From the NCBI RefSeq assembly GCF_947495735.1, contig NZ_CANMAA010000002.1:372001-436000 (forward strand): a stretch of DNA of 64,000 bases, written 5' to 3'. A program made the translations under genes and the position numbers. Of this stretch, positions 46,028-57,109 are shown in pieces (the first letter of the stretch is position 1; each line of letters begins with the position of its first letter). Below the pieces are notes generated by a model. The model had not been told where the DNA came from, ran no database searches, and saw only the letters and a program-made list of their open reading frames with translations. The DNA comes from an uncultured Pseudokineococcus sp. (GTDB lineage Bacteria; Actinomycetota; Actinomycetes; Actinomycetales; Quadrisphaeraceae).

Positions 46028-46483
46028 TCAGGGGCGCACGAGCCGCCGCAGCGCCCACCAGGCCGCCGGCGCGTAGCCGAGGACCACGGGCGCCGGTCCG
46101 GTCAGGACGAGCGACGTCGAGCAGCCGCCGCCGGGCGCCGCCTCCACCGCGTGGTCGAGGTGCAGCCCCACGCCCGGGACGCCCGGGCGGCCCAGGACGA
46201 CGGACCACGACCACGTGCGCCGCTGCTCGTCCACGTCCTCCACGACGACGTCCGCCCGCAGCCCGCCAGGACCGTGGACGGCACCCCGGACGCCGGGCGC
46301 GATGCGCGCGGGCAGGTCGACGGACCGGATCTGCGGGGACCACGTGCTCCACAGGGCCGGCTGCGCGTAGCGCTCCCAGGCCTCCTCCACCGGGGCGGCG
46401 CCCGCCGCCCCGGTGGTCAGCGACAGCCGTCGCAGCAGCTCCACGGTCGGGCGCCGAGCGGCCCCCGGGCCCCTCCCGCTCAC
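46028..46483 (-). CDS. SRPBCC-fold protein
   Basis: A 151-aa protein of the START/Bet v1-like SRPBCC superfamily (polyketide cyclase/dehydrase-like), which binds hydrophobic ligands. It shows PVEEAWERYAQPALWSTWSPQIRSVD, then the beta-rich middle (GVRGAVHGPGGLRADVVVEDVDEQRRTWSWSVVLG) and the helix APVVLGYAPAAWWALRRLV. The GTG overlaps the PP2C gene stop (GTGA), so the two are coupled. The ligand is unknown. Confidence 0.82.
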   Translation of the reverse strand: MSGRGPGAARRPTVELLRRLSLTTGAAGAAPVEEAWERYAQPALWSTWSPQIRSVDLPARIAPGVRGAVHGPGGLRADVVVEDVDEQRRTWSWSVVLGRPGVPGVGLHLDHAVEAAPGGGCSTSLVLTGPAPVVLGYAPAAWWALRRLVRP

Positions 46484-47688
46484 GCGGGCTCGCGCCACAG
46501 GACGACCACGGAGCGGTCGTCGTCCTCGGCGGCGACGGCGTCGACGAGGCGCCGAGCGCTGCCGACCAGCCCCGGGCCCGCCGTCAGCTCGCCGGCGGCG
46601 TGCGCCAGCAGGTCGATGCCCTGGGCCAGGTCGCGGCCGGGCGCCTCGACGACGCCGTCGGTGTAGAGCAGCAGCGCGTCGCCCGGCTCGAGCACGCCCC
46701 GCACGGACGGGAAGCCGACGTCGGGCAGCAGGCCGAGGGCGGGCCCGCCCTCGACCTCGGCGGTCACCCACCGGTCGGGCGCCGCCCCCCCGCGGTGGCG
46801 CAGCAGCGGCGGGTGCCCCGCGCTCGCGGCCGCGTACTCCCCCGTGCGCAGGTCGAGGCTCACGTGCAGGGCGGTGGCGAAGCCCTCGCTCCAGTGCTGC
46901 TCGAGGAGGTAGTCGTTGGCCGCCGGCAGCAGCCCCGAGGTCGGCAGGGCCCCCACGAGACCGCCGTAGGCCCCCGACAGCAGGAGGGCCCGCGTGCCCG
47001 CGGCCGTGCCCTTGCCCGACACGTCGACGAGCAGGACGTCGAGCCGCTCCTGGCCCCACCTCCGGGCGATGACGAAGTCGCCGGCGAAGCCGTCCCCGTA
47101 GGCGGACCGGATGGCGTGCTCCAGGTGCCAGGGCTCCGGCAGGTCGGCGACCCGGCTCTGGGCCCGCAGGCGGTCCCGCAGCTCGACGAGCATGGACTCG
47201 CCCTGCGCGCCGTGGACGCCGAGGCGCTCCCGGCTGCGCGCGATGAGGACGACGACGCCCGCCACGGCGGCGAGCACGCACAGGACGCCCGGGGTGATGA
47301 CCGCCGACGCCGCCTGCACGACGGCGCCCGACGTCCCGCGGGGCAGGTCCACGGCGTTGCGCCGGGGCACCACGTAGACGAGCGCCGTGGCCACGAGGAA
47401 GAGCAGCATGGCCAGCTGCCGCAGGCGCAGGAAGTACCCGCCGAGGACGATCACCACGGAGAGGGCGGACGCGGGAGCCCACAGCGGCACCGTGATCGCC
47501 GCGACGACCCACGCGACCACGAGGCCGGTGGCCACGCCGAGGCGGAAGGTCTGCGAGGGCAGGAGCCTCAGCTGGACGAGCCAGCCGAGGCGGCGCCGCC
47601 GCTCGTCCAGCCACCCGCCGGCCGCCGAGGGGACCCACGTGGGCGCAGCAGCACGCCCTCCGGGGACGGTCCGGCTCTCGGTCGGCAC
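46480..47688 (-). CDS. Membrane PP2C/SpoIIE-type serine phosphatase
   Basis: 402 aa. The N-terminal half has four hydrophobic segments (FRLGVATGLVVAWVVAAITV, SALSVVIVLGGYFL, LAMLLFLVATALVYVV, VLCVLAAVAGVVVLIA). The C-terminal half is a PPM/SpoIIE phosphatase: ERLDVLLVDVSGKGTAAGTRALLLSGAYG (metal-binding Asp), SAGHPPLL, and GDALLLYTDGVVEAPG (second metal Asp). Such RsbU-like enzymes dephosphorylate anti-sigma-factor antagonists; no STAS or anti-sigma gene is adjacent. The start is GTG 47688 with a weak RBS. Confidence 0.9.
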   Translation of the reverse strand: MPTESRTVPGGRAAAPTWVPSAAGGWLDERRRRLGWLVQLRLLPSQTFRLGVATGLVVAWVVAAITVPLWAPASALSVVIVLGGYFLRLRQLAMLLFLVATALVYVVPRRNAVDLPRGTSGAVVQAASAVITPGVLCVLAAVAGVVVLIARSRERLGVHGAQGESMLVELRDRLRAQSRVADLPEPWHLEHAIRSAYGDGFAGDFVIARRWGQERLDVLLVDVSGKGTAAGTRALLLSGAYGGLVGALPTSGLLPAANDYLLEQHWSEGFATALHVSLDLRTGEYAAASAGHPPLLRHRGGAAPDRWVTAEVEGGPALGLLPDVGFPSVRGVLEPGDALLLYTDGVVEAPGRDLAQGIDLLAHAAGELTAGPGLVGSARRLVDAVAAEDDDRSVVVLWREPA

Positions 47689-47746
47689 CCCTGGAGGGTA
47701 ACCAGCGGGACCGGCCGCCCGTGGCCGCTCCGGCGGGTCGGTGGGG

Positions 47747-48643
47747 TCAGGTCCGCTGCGCGCGGGCGGACGCGTCGAGGTCCGCGCCCGCGGTGAGGTC
47801 GAGCGGCTCCGACGGCAGCTCCGGCAGGCCGGCCTGGCAGACCGGGCACCAGAACAGGTTGCGGCCGACCACCTCCCGCGTCAGGACCGTCGCGCCGCAG
47901 ACCCGGCAGGGCAGGCCGTGGCGCCGGTAGACGTAGTGGGCGTCCTCGCGGCGCACCCGGCCCCGGCGGTGGCCGGCGGGCCGGTCGGCCGGCAGCGTCG
48001 TGACGATCGCGCCGCGCTTCACCCCGTCCCGCAGCAGCACGACGAGGTCGTCCCACATCGCCAGGGCGCGGTCCCGCCCGACCTCGACGCCCGGCGCGAA
48101 GGGGTCCGTGCGCGCCCGGAAGAGGACCTCCGCGCGGTAGACGTTGCCGACTCCCGCCACGACCGCCTGGTCCATGAGCTGGGCCGCGATCGAGGTGCGG
48201 CTGCGGGCGACCCGGTCGGCGAAGGCACCGGCGTCGCCGTCGCGGCGCAGCGGGTCCGGGCCCAGCTTGGCGCGCGCGGCCTCCTTCTCGCCCGTGGTGA
48301 CGACCTCGCACGCCGTGGGGCCGCGCAGGTCGGCCCAGACGCCCGCGCCGTCGGCGCCCGGACCGAGCAGCCGCACGCGCAGGGCACCGCGGGGCTCCGG
48401 CGGCTCGCCGGTCCCGAACGCCCACTTGCCGTAGAGGCCGAGGTGCACGCGCAGCCACCGGCCGCCCTCGAAGCCCAGGAACATCTGCTTGCCGTGGGCC
48501 TCGGCGCGCCGCAGCTCGGTCCCGTCGAGCAGCGCGGCGCCCTCGGCGAAGCGGCCCTGGGGGCTGGACACCCGCAGGGCCTGCCCGCGGAAGTCGCGCT
48601 GGAAGACGTCGGCGAGCCGCCGGACGGTGTGCCCCTCGGGCAC
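47747..48643 (-). CDS. nei: Fpg/Nei-family DNA glycosylase (endonuclease VIII-like)
   Basis: A 298-aa bifunctional glycosylase/AP lyase for oxidised bases. It has the N-terminal PEGHTVRRLA (Pro catalytic nucleophile, Glu3) and the lysine region GKQMFLGFEGG. The H2TH region is AAQLMDQAVVAGVGNVYRAEVLF. The C-terminal zinc finger has four cysteines (CRVCG ... CPVCQ). PEGH (not PELPE) places it nearer Nei2 than Fpg. It starts at GTG 48643, one base after the rpiB stop, so it is co-transcribed with rpiB as in mycobacteria (Rv2464c-Rv2465c). Confidence 0.94.
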   Translation of the reverse strand: MPEGHTVRRLADVFQRDFRGQALRVSSPQGRFAEGAALLDGTELRRAEAHGKQMFLGFEGGRWLRVHLGLYGKWAFGTGEPPEPRGALRVRLLGPGADGAGVWADLRGPTACEVVTTGEKEAARAKLGPDPLRRDGDAGAFADRVARSRTSIAAQLMDQAVVAGVGNVYRAEVLFRARTDPFAPGVEVGRDRALAMWDDLVVLLRDGVKRGAIVTTLPADRPAGHRRGRVRREDAHYVYRRHGLPCRVCGATVLTREVVGRNLFWCPVCQAGLPELPSEPLDLTAGADLDASARAQRT

Positions 48644-48644
48644 C

Positions 48645-49121
48645 TCAGACGCCGGGGGCGGACGGCTGGGCGCGGTCGCCGCGCTCGTACGCGCCGACCT
48701 GCCCGATGCGGCGGACGTGGCGCTCGTCGTCCGAGAACGGCTCGGCGAGGAAGGCGTCGACGAGCGCGACGGCGTCGGCGACGGAGTGCTGGCGCGCTCC
48801 CACGGCGACCACGTTGGCGTCGTTGTGCTGACGGGCCAGCCGCGCCGTCTCGAGGCTCCAGGCGAGGGCGGCCCGCACGCCGACGACCTTGTTGGCGGCG
48901 ATCTGCTCGCCGTTGCCCGACCCCCCGACGACGACGCCCAGGCTGCCCGGGTCGGCGACGACGGCCTCGCCGGCGGCGATGCAGAAGGCGGGGTAGTCGT
49001 CGAGGGCGTCGTAGTGGTCGGGCCCGTGGTCGACGACGTCGTGGCCGGCCTCGCGCAGGTGCGCGATGAGGTCCTGCAGGAACTCGTAGCCGGCGTGGTC
49101 GGTGGCGGCGTGGACGCGCAT
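48645..49121 (-). CDS. rpiB: Ribose-5-phosphate isomerase B
   Basis: A 158-aa pentose-phosphate-pathway isomerase (ribose-5-P to ribulose-5-P). It starts RVHAATDHAGYEFLQDLIAHL and contains the GVVVGGSGNGEQIAANKVVGVRAALA loop. Here the usual catalytic cysteine position reads Gly-Gly-Ser, as in mycobacterial-type RpiB, where another residue acts as base. QHNDANVVAVGARQHS and RHVRRIGQV follow. The ATG is at 49121. It is the likely housekeeping RpiB; the second homologue at 34602-35114 keeps the cysteine. Confidence 0.95.
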   Translation of the reverse strand: MRVHAATDHAGYEFLQDLIAHLREAGHDVVDHGPDHYDALDDYPAFCIAAGEAVVADPGSLGVVVGGSGNGEQIAANKVVGVRAALAWSLETARLARQHNDANVVAVGARQHSVADAVALVDAFLAEPFSDDERHVRRIGQVGAYERGDRAQPSAPGV

Positions 49122-49196
49122 GCCTGGATCTCAGCACACGGCGACGCGCGGGGGCGCTCCCGGCCCGCGAGGGCCGGCGCGTGCGAGGGTCGGCCC

Positions 49197-49943
49197 GTGC
49201 CGGTGGTGCTGGGCGTGGACGGGGCGCGGGGGCGGTGGGCCTGCGCGCTGTGGGCGGGGCCGGGGGCGGCTCCGCAGCTGGAGGTCGCCGACGGCCCGCA
49301 GGACGTGCGCGACCTCGCCGAGCGGCACGGCGCGGCCGTCGTGGGGCTCGACCTGCCGCTGGGTCTGGTCGAGGCCGGGCCGCGGTGGGCCGACGAGGCC
49401 GCGCGCCGCCGGCTGGCCGAGGCCGGGGCCTCCAGCCCCGGGGCCGACCGGCGGGGGGCCGCCTCCCGGGTGTTCCCGACCCCCGCCCGCCCGGTGGTGG
49501 CCCACGGCGGCAGCTACGCCGAGGCGAGGGCGCTGGCCCGGCAGAGCGGGGCCCCGAGCCCCAGCGCCCAGGCGTTCGCCCTCTTCGCGCACGTCCGCGC
49601 GTGGGACGAGGCGGGGGCGCGGTGGGGCCCCGGCCCCGAGCTCGTGGAGGTGCACCCCGAGCTGTCCTTCGCCGCCATGGCCGGGCGCGTCCTGGCCCCC
49701 AAGCGCAGCGCGCGCGGGGCGCAGCAGCGCCTCGGCGTCCTCGCCGGGGAGCGCGGGCTCGGGTGCGGGGCCGACGCGCTGGGCGCGGCCCTCGAGACCG
49801 CCCCCGCGGCCGTCGCCCTGGACGACGCACTCGACGCGGCGGCGGCCGCCTGGTCGGCGCACCGCGTCGCGGGCGGGTCGGCCGAGCCCCTCCCGCGCGA
49901 GGTCCAGCGCGACGGCGACCGCGTCATCGCGATCTGGGTCTGA
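49197..49943 (+). CDS. DUF429-family protein
   Basis: A 248-aa protein of the DUF429 family, a predicted RNase H-like/ribonuclease-fold group. It opens VVLGVDGARGRWACALW, then VVGLDLPLGLVEAGPRWADEAAR, VFPTPARPVVA, VEVHPELSFAAMAGR and ALDDALDAAAAAWSA, with regularly placed acidic residues as expected for that fold. GTG 49197 has GAGGG upstream. It is divergent from rpiB-nei and convergent with the ABC exporter. No experimental function is known to me. Confidence 0.85.
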   Translation: MPVVLGVDGARGRWACALWAGPGAAPQLEVADGPQDVRDLAERHGAAVVGLDLPLGLVEAGPRWADEAARRRLAEAGASSPGADRRGAASRVFPTPARPVVAHGGSYAEARALARQSGAPSPSAQAFALFAHVRAWDEAGARWGPGPELVEVHPELSFAAMAGRVLAPKRSARGAQQRLGVLAGERGLGCGADALGAALETAPAAVALDDALDAAAAAWSAHRVAGGSAEPLPREVQRDGDRVIAIWV

Positions 49944-49978
49944 CGCTCCCCGCCCCGGGACGGGGCGCCGCCCGCCGA

Positions 49979-52900
49979 TCACCCCGCCAGGTGGCCCCAG
50001 CGGCCCTCCAGCTCGGCCCACGTGCCGGTCGCCGCCAGCCGTCCGTCCTCGAGGACCACGACGCGGTCGGCGCGGACGAGCGCCGAGCGCTTGGACGTGG
50101 ACCCGACCACCGTGGTGCCGCGGCGCCGCAGCGCGTCCCACAGCTCGCCCTCCGTCCGGGCGTCCAGGGCCGAGGACACGTCGTCCGCCACGAGCAGCTC
50201 CGCCTCGGTCGCGAGGGCTCGCGCGAGCGCCAGGCGCTGCACCTGCCCGCCCGAGAGCCGGACGCCCCGGTGCCCGACGAGGGCGCTGTGCCCGCCGGCG
50301 CGCTCGACGTCCGGGCCCATGCGGGCGTCACCGAGCGCGCCCTCCGCGGCGCGGGCGTGGTCGAGGACGACGTTGTCGGTGAAGGTGCCGGAGAGCACGC
50401 GGGGCACCTGGCCCACCCAGGCGACCTGCCCCGGGCGCAGGAAGCGCTGCGGGTCCTCCACCTCCCGGCCGTTCCACACCAGGCGGCCCTCGTGGTCGAC
50501 CAGCCCCGCCAGCGCCGCCAGCAGGCTCGACTTGCCCGAGCCGACCCGGCCCACCAGCAGCACGAGCTCGCCGGCCCGCACCTCGAGGTCGACCCCCTGG
50601 ACGCCCACGGTGCCGTCGTCGTGCACCGCCGTCAGCCCCTCCAGGCGCAGCGACCGCAGCGGCGTGCGGCGAGCCGTCGGGGGGCCGGGCGCCGTGCCCG
50701 CGACCAGGTCCACCCCCGCCGGCAGCGCCACGAGGTCGCCCTCCCCCGCCAGGGCCGCCGACGCGCGCAGCCAGCGCCGCGCGACCGGGGCCTCGGTGAT
50801 GGCCGCCCCGGCGACCGTGCCGAACCACGCCGCACCCGTCACGGCCGTGGTCACGAGCACGGCCGTCTCCAGCGGCCAGACGCCCAGGAGGAAGACCGCC
50901 CAGCCGACGACGACCCCGACCTGGACGAGGACGACGGGCACGCCCTCGAGGAGGGACTTGACCCGGTTCTCGTGCACCGAGGCGCGCACCCGCACCTCGT
51001 CGACCTCGGCGAGGTGGCGGCGCACCGGGCCGACGGCGGCGGCGAGCTTGACGGTGCGGACGGCGTCGAGCGCGGAGACCAGGGAGCCCCCGAAGACGGC
51101 GCGCTGGTCCCCCGCGACCCGAGCGGCGCGCCCCATGGCGGGGGCCCCCAGCGCCGAGACGAGCGCGGACACGAGCAGCACGCCGGCGACGACGCCCCCC
51201 GCCAGGAGGCTCTGGCTCGCGACGGTGATGGCGCCGACCACGACGACGCCGACGGCGACGTCCACCCAGCGGTCGGCGTAGATCATGAGGCGGTCGCTGT
51301 CGAGGGCCCGCGCGGTGACCTCGCCCGGCGTCGTGCGGGCGAGCCGGTGCTGCATGGTCTGCCCCCGCATCACGGCCAGCCGCAGGCGCAGGGACGTCGC
51401 CACCCACCACAGGGGGTAGAGCCGGAACGCCATGAGCAGGAACGCCGGGGAGACCACGACGGACGCCGCGAGCGCGCCGGTGAGGAGCCAAGGCTGCTCC
51501 CCGTCGTCCAGGCCCGCGACGACGAGCCCCCACAGCCACGCGGTCGCCACGCCGGCGGCGCCCAGCATCGACATGGCCAGGAAGCCCGCACCGCCGACGA
51601 GGCCCCAGCGCTTGTGGGTCAGCAGCACCCGCAGGACGGTGCGCGCCAGGGAGGTCCTCGGCGCCGGCGGCTGGGGCCGGGGCTCCCGGCGCGGTGCGCG
51701 GGTGGCGGGCGCCCGGACCTCGGGGCCGTCCTGGACCTCGCCGCCCGCGCGCAGCAGGTCGCGGAAGGGCCCCTCCTGCGCGGCCACCCGCGCCCGGGGG
51801 CCGTGCTGGACCAGGCGTCCGGCCTCCAGGACGGCCACGTCGTCGCAGCGCCGGGTGGTCGACAGCCGGTGCGCGATGACCACGCCGGTGCGGCCGGCGA
51901 GCAGGCGCTCCGAGGCGCGGGTGACCCGCGCCTCGGTCTGGGGGTCCATGCGCGCGGTCGCCTCGTCGAGCACGACGAGGGAGACGTCCCGGACGAGGAG
52001 GCGGGCGAAGGCCACGAGCTGCTCCTCGCCGGCGGAGAGCGTCGTGCCGCCCGTGCCCAGGCGGGTGCGCAGGCCGTCGGGCAGCGCCGCGACCCAGTCC
52101 TCCAGGCCCAGGGCCGCCACGGCCTCCCGCACCGCACCGGGGCGGACGTCGGCGAAGAGGGTGATGTTGTCCTCGAGGGAGGCCGCGAGCAGCTCGGTGC
52201 GCTGCGTGACGACCCCGACCGCGCGGCGCAGCGACTCGACCTCGGCCTCGACGACGTCCACGCCGCCGACGAGGACGGTGCCCGGGGCGGGCTCGACCGC
52301 GCGCGACAGCGCCTTGGCGAGCGTCGACTTGCCGGACCCGCTGCGCCCGACGAGCGCGCACGTCCTGCCGGCCTCGACGACGAGGTCGACGCCGTCCAGG
52401 GCGAAGCCCCCGTCGTAGCCCACGGACAGACCCCGCAGCTCCACCCGCGCCGGCCCCGGCGGCACCGGGCGGCCGCCGCGCGGCTCCTGGCCGGCTCCCA
52501 GGAGCTGGCGGATGCGGGTGAGCGCCCCGAGGCCCTCCTGGATGTCGGGCAGGTTGTTGCTCACCTGGGCGACCTGCGCCACGAAGGCCGAGACGAGCAG
52601 CCACAGGGTGATCAGCTGCTCCAGCCCCAGGTCCCCGCCCGCGACGAGCCACACCCCGGCGAGCACGAAGGCCGCGAGGACGGCGTGCAGCACGAACCCG
52701 GCCCGCGCCGCCAGGCCCGCGGCGACCCTGCTGGTGGCGGCGACCCGCTCCATGAGCTCGCGCCCGCGCAGCGCGTACTGGCGGACGGCGTGGGGCTGGC
52801 CGAGCGCGGTGCGCACGTCGTCGCGGCCCGCCACCACCTCCTCGAGGTGGGAGGAGTGCTCGGACCAGGCGACCTCCTCGAGCACCTTCAGCCGCGCCAC

Positions 52901-53536
52901 CTCGGGGGCGCGGCGGCGCACCGCCAGCCACACGAGCGCGGCCGCGAGCGGGAAGGCGACGACGGACGGCCACCACACGAACGCGGCGGCCACCCACGCC
53001 ATCACGCTGCGCAGCAGCGCACGGCCGGTGCCCCACCCGACGCGGCGCAGGAGGGTCGCGACCTGCCAGGCGTCGTCGTCGACGCGGTCGAAGAGCTCCC
53101 CCACCCCCTGCTCCTCGAGGGAGGTCACGGGCTGGCCCAGGACGGTGTCCACGAGGTCGCCGCGCAGGCGCCCCTCGGCCCGGCCGACCACCCCGGAGAA
53201 GACGGTGCGACCGACGGTGTCGAGCAGCCCCGCACCGACCAGGAGGGCGCCGAGCACCAGGACGAGGGAGGTCGTCGGGCCGTCGGCCACCCGCCCCGCC
53301 ACGACGGCGCCCACCGTCTCGGCCAGGGCCGCGAGCGCGGCCAGGGCCAGCGCGACCCACGAGCCGCGCTCGGCGAGGCGGCGACGGTCCAGGGGCGGTG
53401 GGCCGGGTGCGCCCGTCCCGCTCGACCCGCCCGCTGCGGGCGGCGGGGCCGACGACGCCGGGGAGGACCCGTCGGCGCCCGGACCGGCGTCCTGGGCCGG
53501 CACGGCGAGCACGTCGTCCGCTCTCGCACTGCGCAC
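49979..53536 (-). CDS. Fused two-half ABC exporter with asymmetric ATP sites
   Basis: A 1185-aa single-chain exporter in the order TMD1-NBD1-TMD2-NBD2. NBD1 (from about residue 360) has Walker A GRSGSGKST, signature LSAGEEQ, Walker B VVLDEAT with the catalytic Glu, and H-loop IAHRLST. NBD2 (from about 965) has Walker A GRVGSGKSS, perfect signature LSGGQ, Walker B LLVADDVSSALD with Asp in place of Glu, and no switch His (VVGSTSKRS). So one ATP site is consensus (NBD1 Walker plus NBD2 signature) and the other degenerate, as in heterodimeric exporters. The N-terminal roughly 50 residues are disordered. GTG 53536 has GAGG 7 bases upstream. The substrate is unknown; the topology suggests drug or lipid export. 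Confidence 0.94.
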   Translation of the reverse strand: MRSARADDVLAVPAQDAGPGADGSSPASSAPPPAAGGSSGTGAPGPPPLDRRRLAERGSWVALALAALAALAETVGAVVAGRVADGPTTSLVLVLGALLVGAGLLDTVGRTVFSGVVGRAEGRLRGDLVDTVLGQPVTSLEEQGVGELFDRVDDDAWQVATLLRRVGWGTGRALLRSVMAWVAAAFVWWPSVVAFPLAAALVWLAVRRRAPEVARLKVLEEVAWSEHSSHLEEVVAGRDDVRTALGQPHAVRQYALRGRELMERVAATSRVAAGLAARAGFVLHAVLAAFVLAGVWLVAGGDLGLEQLITLWLLVSAFVAQVAQVSNNLPDIQEGLGALTRIRQLLGAGQEPRGGRPVPPGPARVELRGLSVGYDGGFALDGVDLVVEAGRTCALVGRSGSGKSTLAKALSRAVEPAPGTVLVGGVDVVEAEVESLRRAVGVVTQRTELLAASLEDNITLFADVRPGAVREAVAALGLEDWVAALPDGLRTRLGTGGTTLSAGEEQLVAFARLLVRDVSLVVLDEATARMDPQTEARVTRASERLLAGRTGVVIAHRLSTTRRCDDVAVLEAGRLVQHGPRARVAAQEGPFRDLLRAGGEVQDGPEVRAPATRAPRREPRPQPPAPRTSLARTVLRVLLTHKRWGLVGGAGFLAMSMLGAAGVATAWLWGLVVAGLDDGEQPWLLTGALAASVVVSPAFLLMAFRLYPLWWVATSLRLRLAVMRGQTMQHRLARTTPGEVTARALDSDRLMIYADRWVDVAVGVVVVGAITVASQSLLAGGVVAGVLLVSALVSALGAPAMGRAARVAGDQRAVFGGSLVSALDAVRTVKLAAAVGPVRRHLAEVDEVRVRASVHENRVKSLLEGVPVVLVQVGVVVGWAVFLLGVWPLETAVLVTTAVTGAAWFGTVAGAAITEAPVARRWLRASAALAGEGDLVALPAGVDLVAGTAPGPPTARRTPLRSLRLEGLTAVHDDGTVGVQGVDLEVRAGELVLLVGRVGSGKSSLLAALAGLVDHEGRLVWNGREVEDPQRFLRPGQVAWVGQVPRVLSGTFTDNVVLDHARAAEGALGDARMGPDVERAGGHSALVGHRGVRLSGGQVQRLALARALATEAELLVADDVSSALDARTEGELWDALRRRGTTVVGSTSKRSALVRADRVVVLEDGRLAATGTWAELEGRWGHLAG

Positions 53537-53657
53537 GACGGGTCCTCGACCTCCCTCGGAGGCCGGCGGGGGCGCCCGACGGGCGCCCGTCCTCCCGGCC
53601 ACCGCGCACGCTAGCCGCGGGCGCCGACAGGTCCCAGGCGTTTACGTCGGGGAGCAC

Positions 53658-53689
53658 GACGGGCCGGGACCCGCAGGTCCCGGCCCGTC
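53658..53689 (-). terminator. Terminator of the DsbA-like gene
   Basis: A 14-bp perfect stem (GACGGGCCGGGACC and its complement) with a CGCA loop, 37 bases after the stop codon. Confidence 0.75.
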
Positions 53690-53726
53690 CTCGCTCGCGT
53701 CCCCGGAAGCGGCTCGGGGAGCTGGG

Positions 53727-54344
53727 TCAGTCGAAGACCGGCCCCTGGTCGCGCGTGCGCTTGAGCTCGTAGAAGCCCGGGGTCGAGGCGACGGCGACGA
53801 CGCCGTCCCACAGCGTCCCGGCGGCCTCGCCCTTGGGCGCCGGCGTCACGACGGGGCCGAAGAAGGCGGTGCCGGCCACGGCGATGACGGGCGTGCCGAC
53901 GTCCTGGCCCACGCGGTCGATGCCCTCGGCGTGGCTGGCGCGCAGCGCCTCGTCGTGGGCGTCGGAGTCGGCCGCGTCGATCAGGTCGGCCGGCAGCCCG
54001 ACCTCGGCGAGCGCCTCGACGACGACCTCGCGGAAGTCCGTGCGGCCGCCCGGGTGGACCCGGGTGCCGATCGCGTCGTAGAGCGGCTTGACGTGCTCGG
54101 CGCCGTGGAGCTCCTTCGCCGCCGTGACGACGCGCACCGGGCCCCACGCCTTGTCCATCAGCTCGCGGTACTGCTCGGGGAGCTCGCGTCCCTCGTTGAG
54201 GACGGCCAGGCTCATGACCTTCCACGTCACGTCGACGGGCCGCGTGCGCTCGACCTCCTCCATCCACCGGGAGGTCATCCAGGCCCACGGGCACGCGGGG
54301 TCGAACCAGAACTCCACCTGCTGGCGCTGCGTCTGCTCGCTCAT
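53727..54344 (-). CDS. DsbA-family protein, mycothiol-dependent nitroreductase-like, CPWA active site
   Basis: A 205-aa thioredoxin-fold/DsbA-like protein that aligns along its length with what I recall of M. tuberculosis Rv2466c: VEFWFDPACPWAWMTSRWME, VMSLAVLNEGRELPEQYREL, AWGPVRVVTAAKELHG, VGQDVGTPVIAVAGTAFFGPV, and the C-terminal FYELKRTRDQGP. Rv2466c has a CPWC pair that works with mycothiol/mycoredoxin. Here the second cysteine is Ala21 (Cys18-Pro-Trp-Ala), a monothiol variant. It is divergent from pepN, the same neighbour as in mycobacteria. It is cytoplasmic, with no signal peptide. Confidence 0.92.
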   Translation of the reverse strand: MSEQTQRQQVEFWFDPACPWAWMTSRWMEEVERTRPVDVTWKVMSLAVLNEGRELPEQYRELMDKAWGPVRVVTAAKELHGAEHVKPLYDAIGTRVHPGGRTDFREVVVEALAEVGLPADLIDAADSDAHDEALRASHAEGIDRVGQDVGTPVIAVAGTAFFGPVVTPAPKGEAAGTLWDGVVAVASTPGFYELKRTRDQGPVFD

Positions 54345-54476
54345 GCCGCGTGCAAGGACGAGACGCGTGGCAGCATTCCGCCGGTCGTCCCCGGCACCAG
54401 GGGGGTGCGGCGGCGAGGCTGCCGCCGTCGGGGCGAGAGCTGTCCGACGCACCCGACGCCCGAGGGGGAACCCGCC

Positions 54477-57032
<2,556 letters not shown>

Positions 57033-57043
57033 CGCCCCGGCCC

Positions 57044-57077
57044 TCTCCGGCCGCGTCGGCACCGACGCGGCCGGAGA
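57044..57077 (+). terminator. Terminator of pepN
   Basis: A 16-bp perfect stem (TCTCCGGCCGCGTCGG and its complement) with a 2-base CA centre, 11 bases after the stop. Confidence 0.8.
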
Positions 57078-57109
57078 CGGGCTCCCCGCCTCCGAGGCAC
57101 CACCTCCCC

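Noticed and set aside
49181-53614. A plus-strand open frame of about 1477 codons
   Set aside because: It is an out-of-frame and antisense shadow of the DUF429 and ABC exporter genes.
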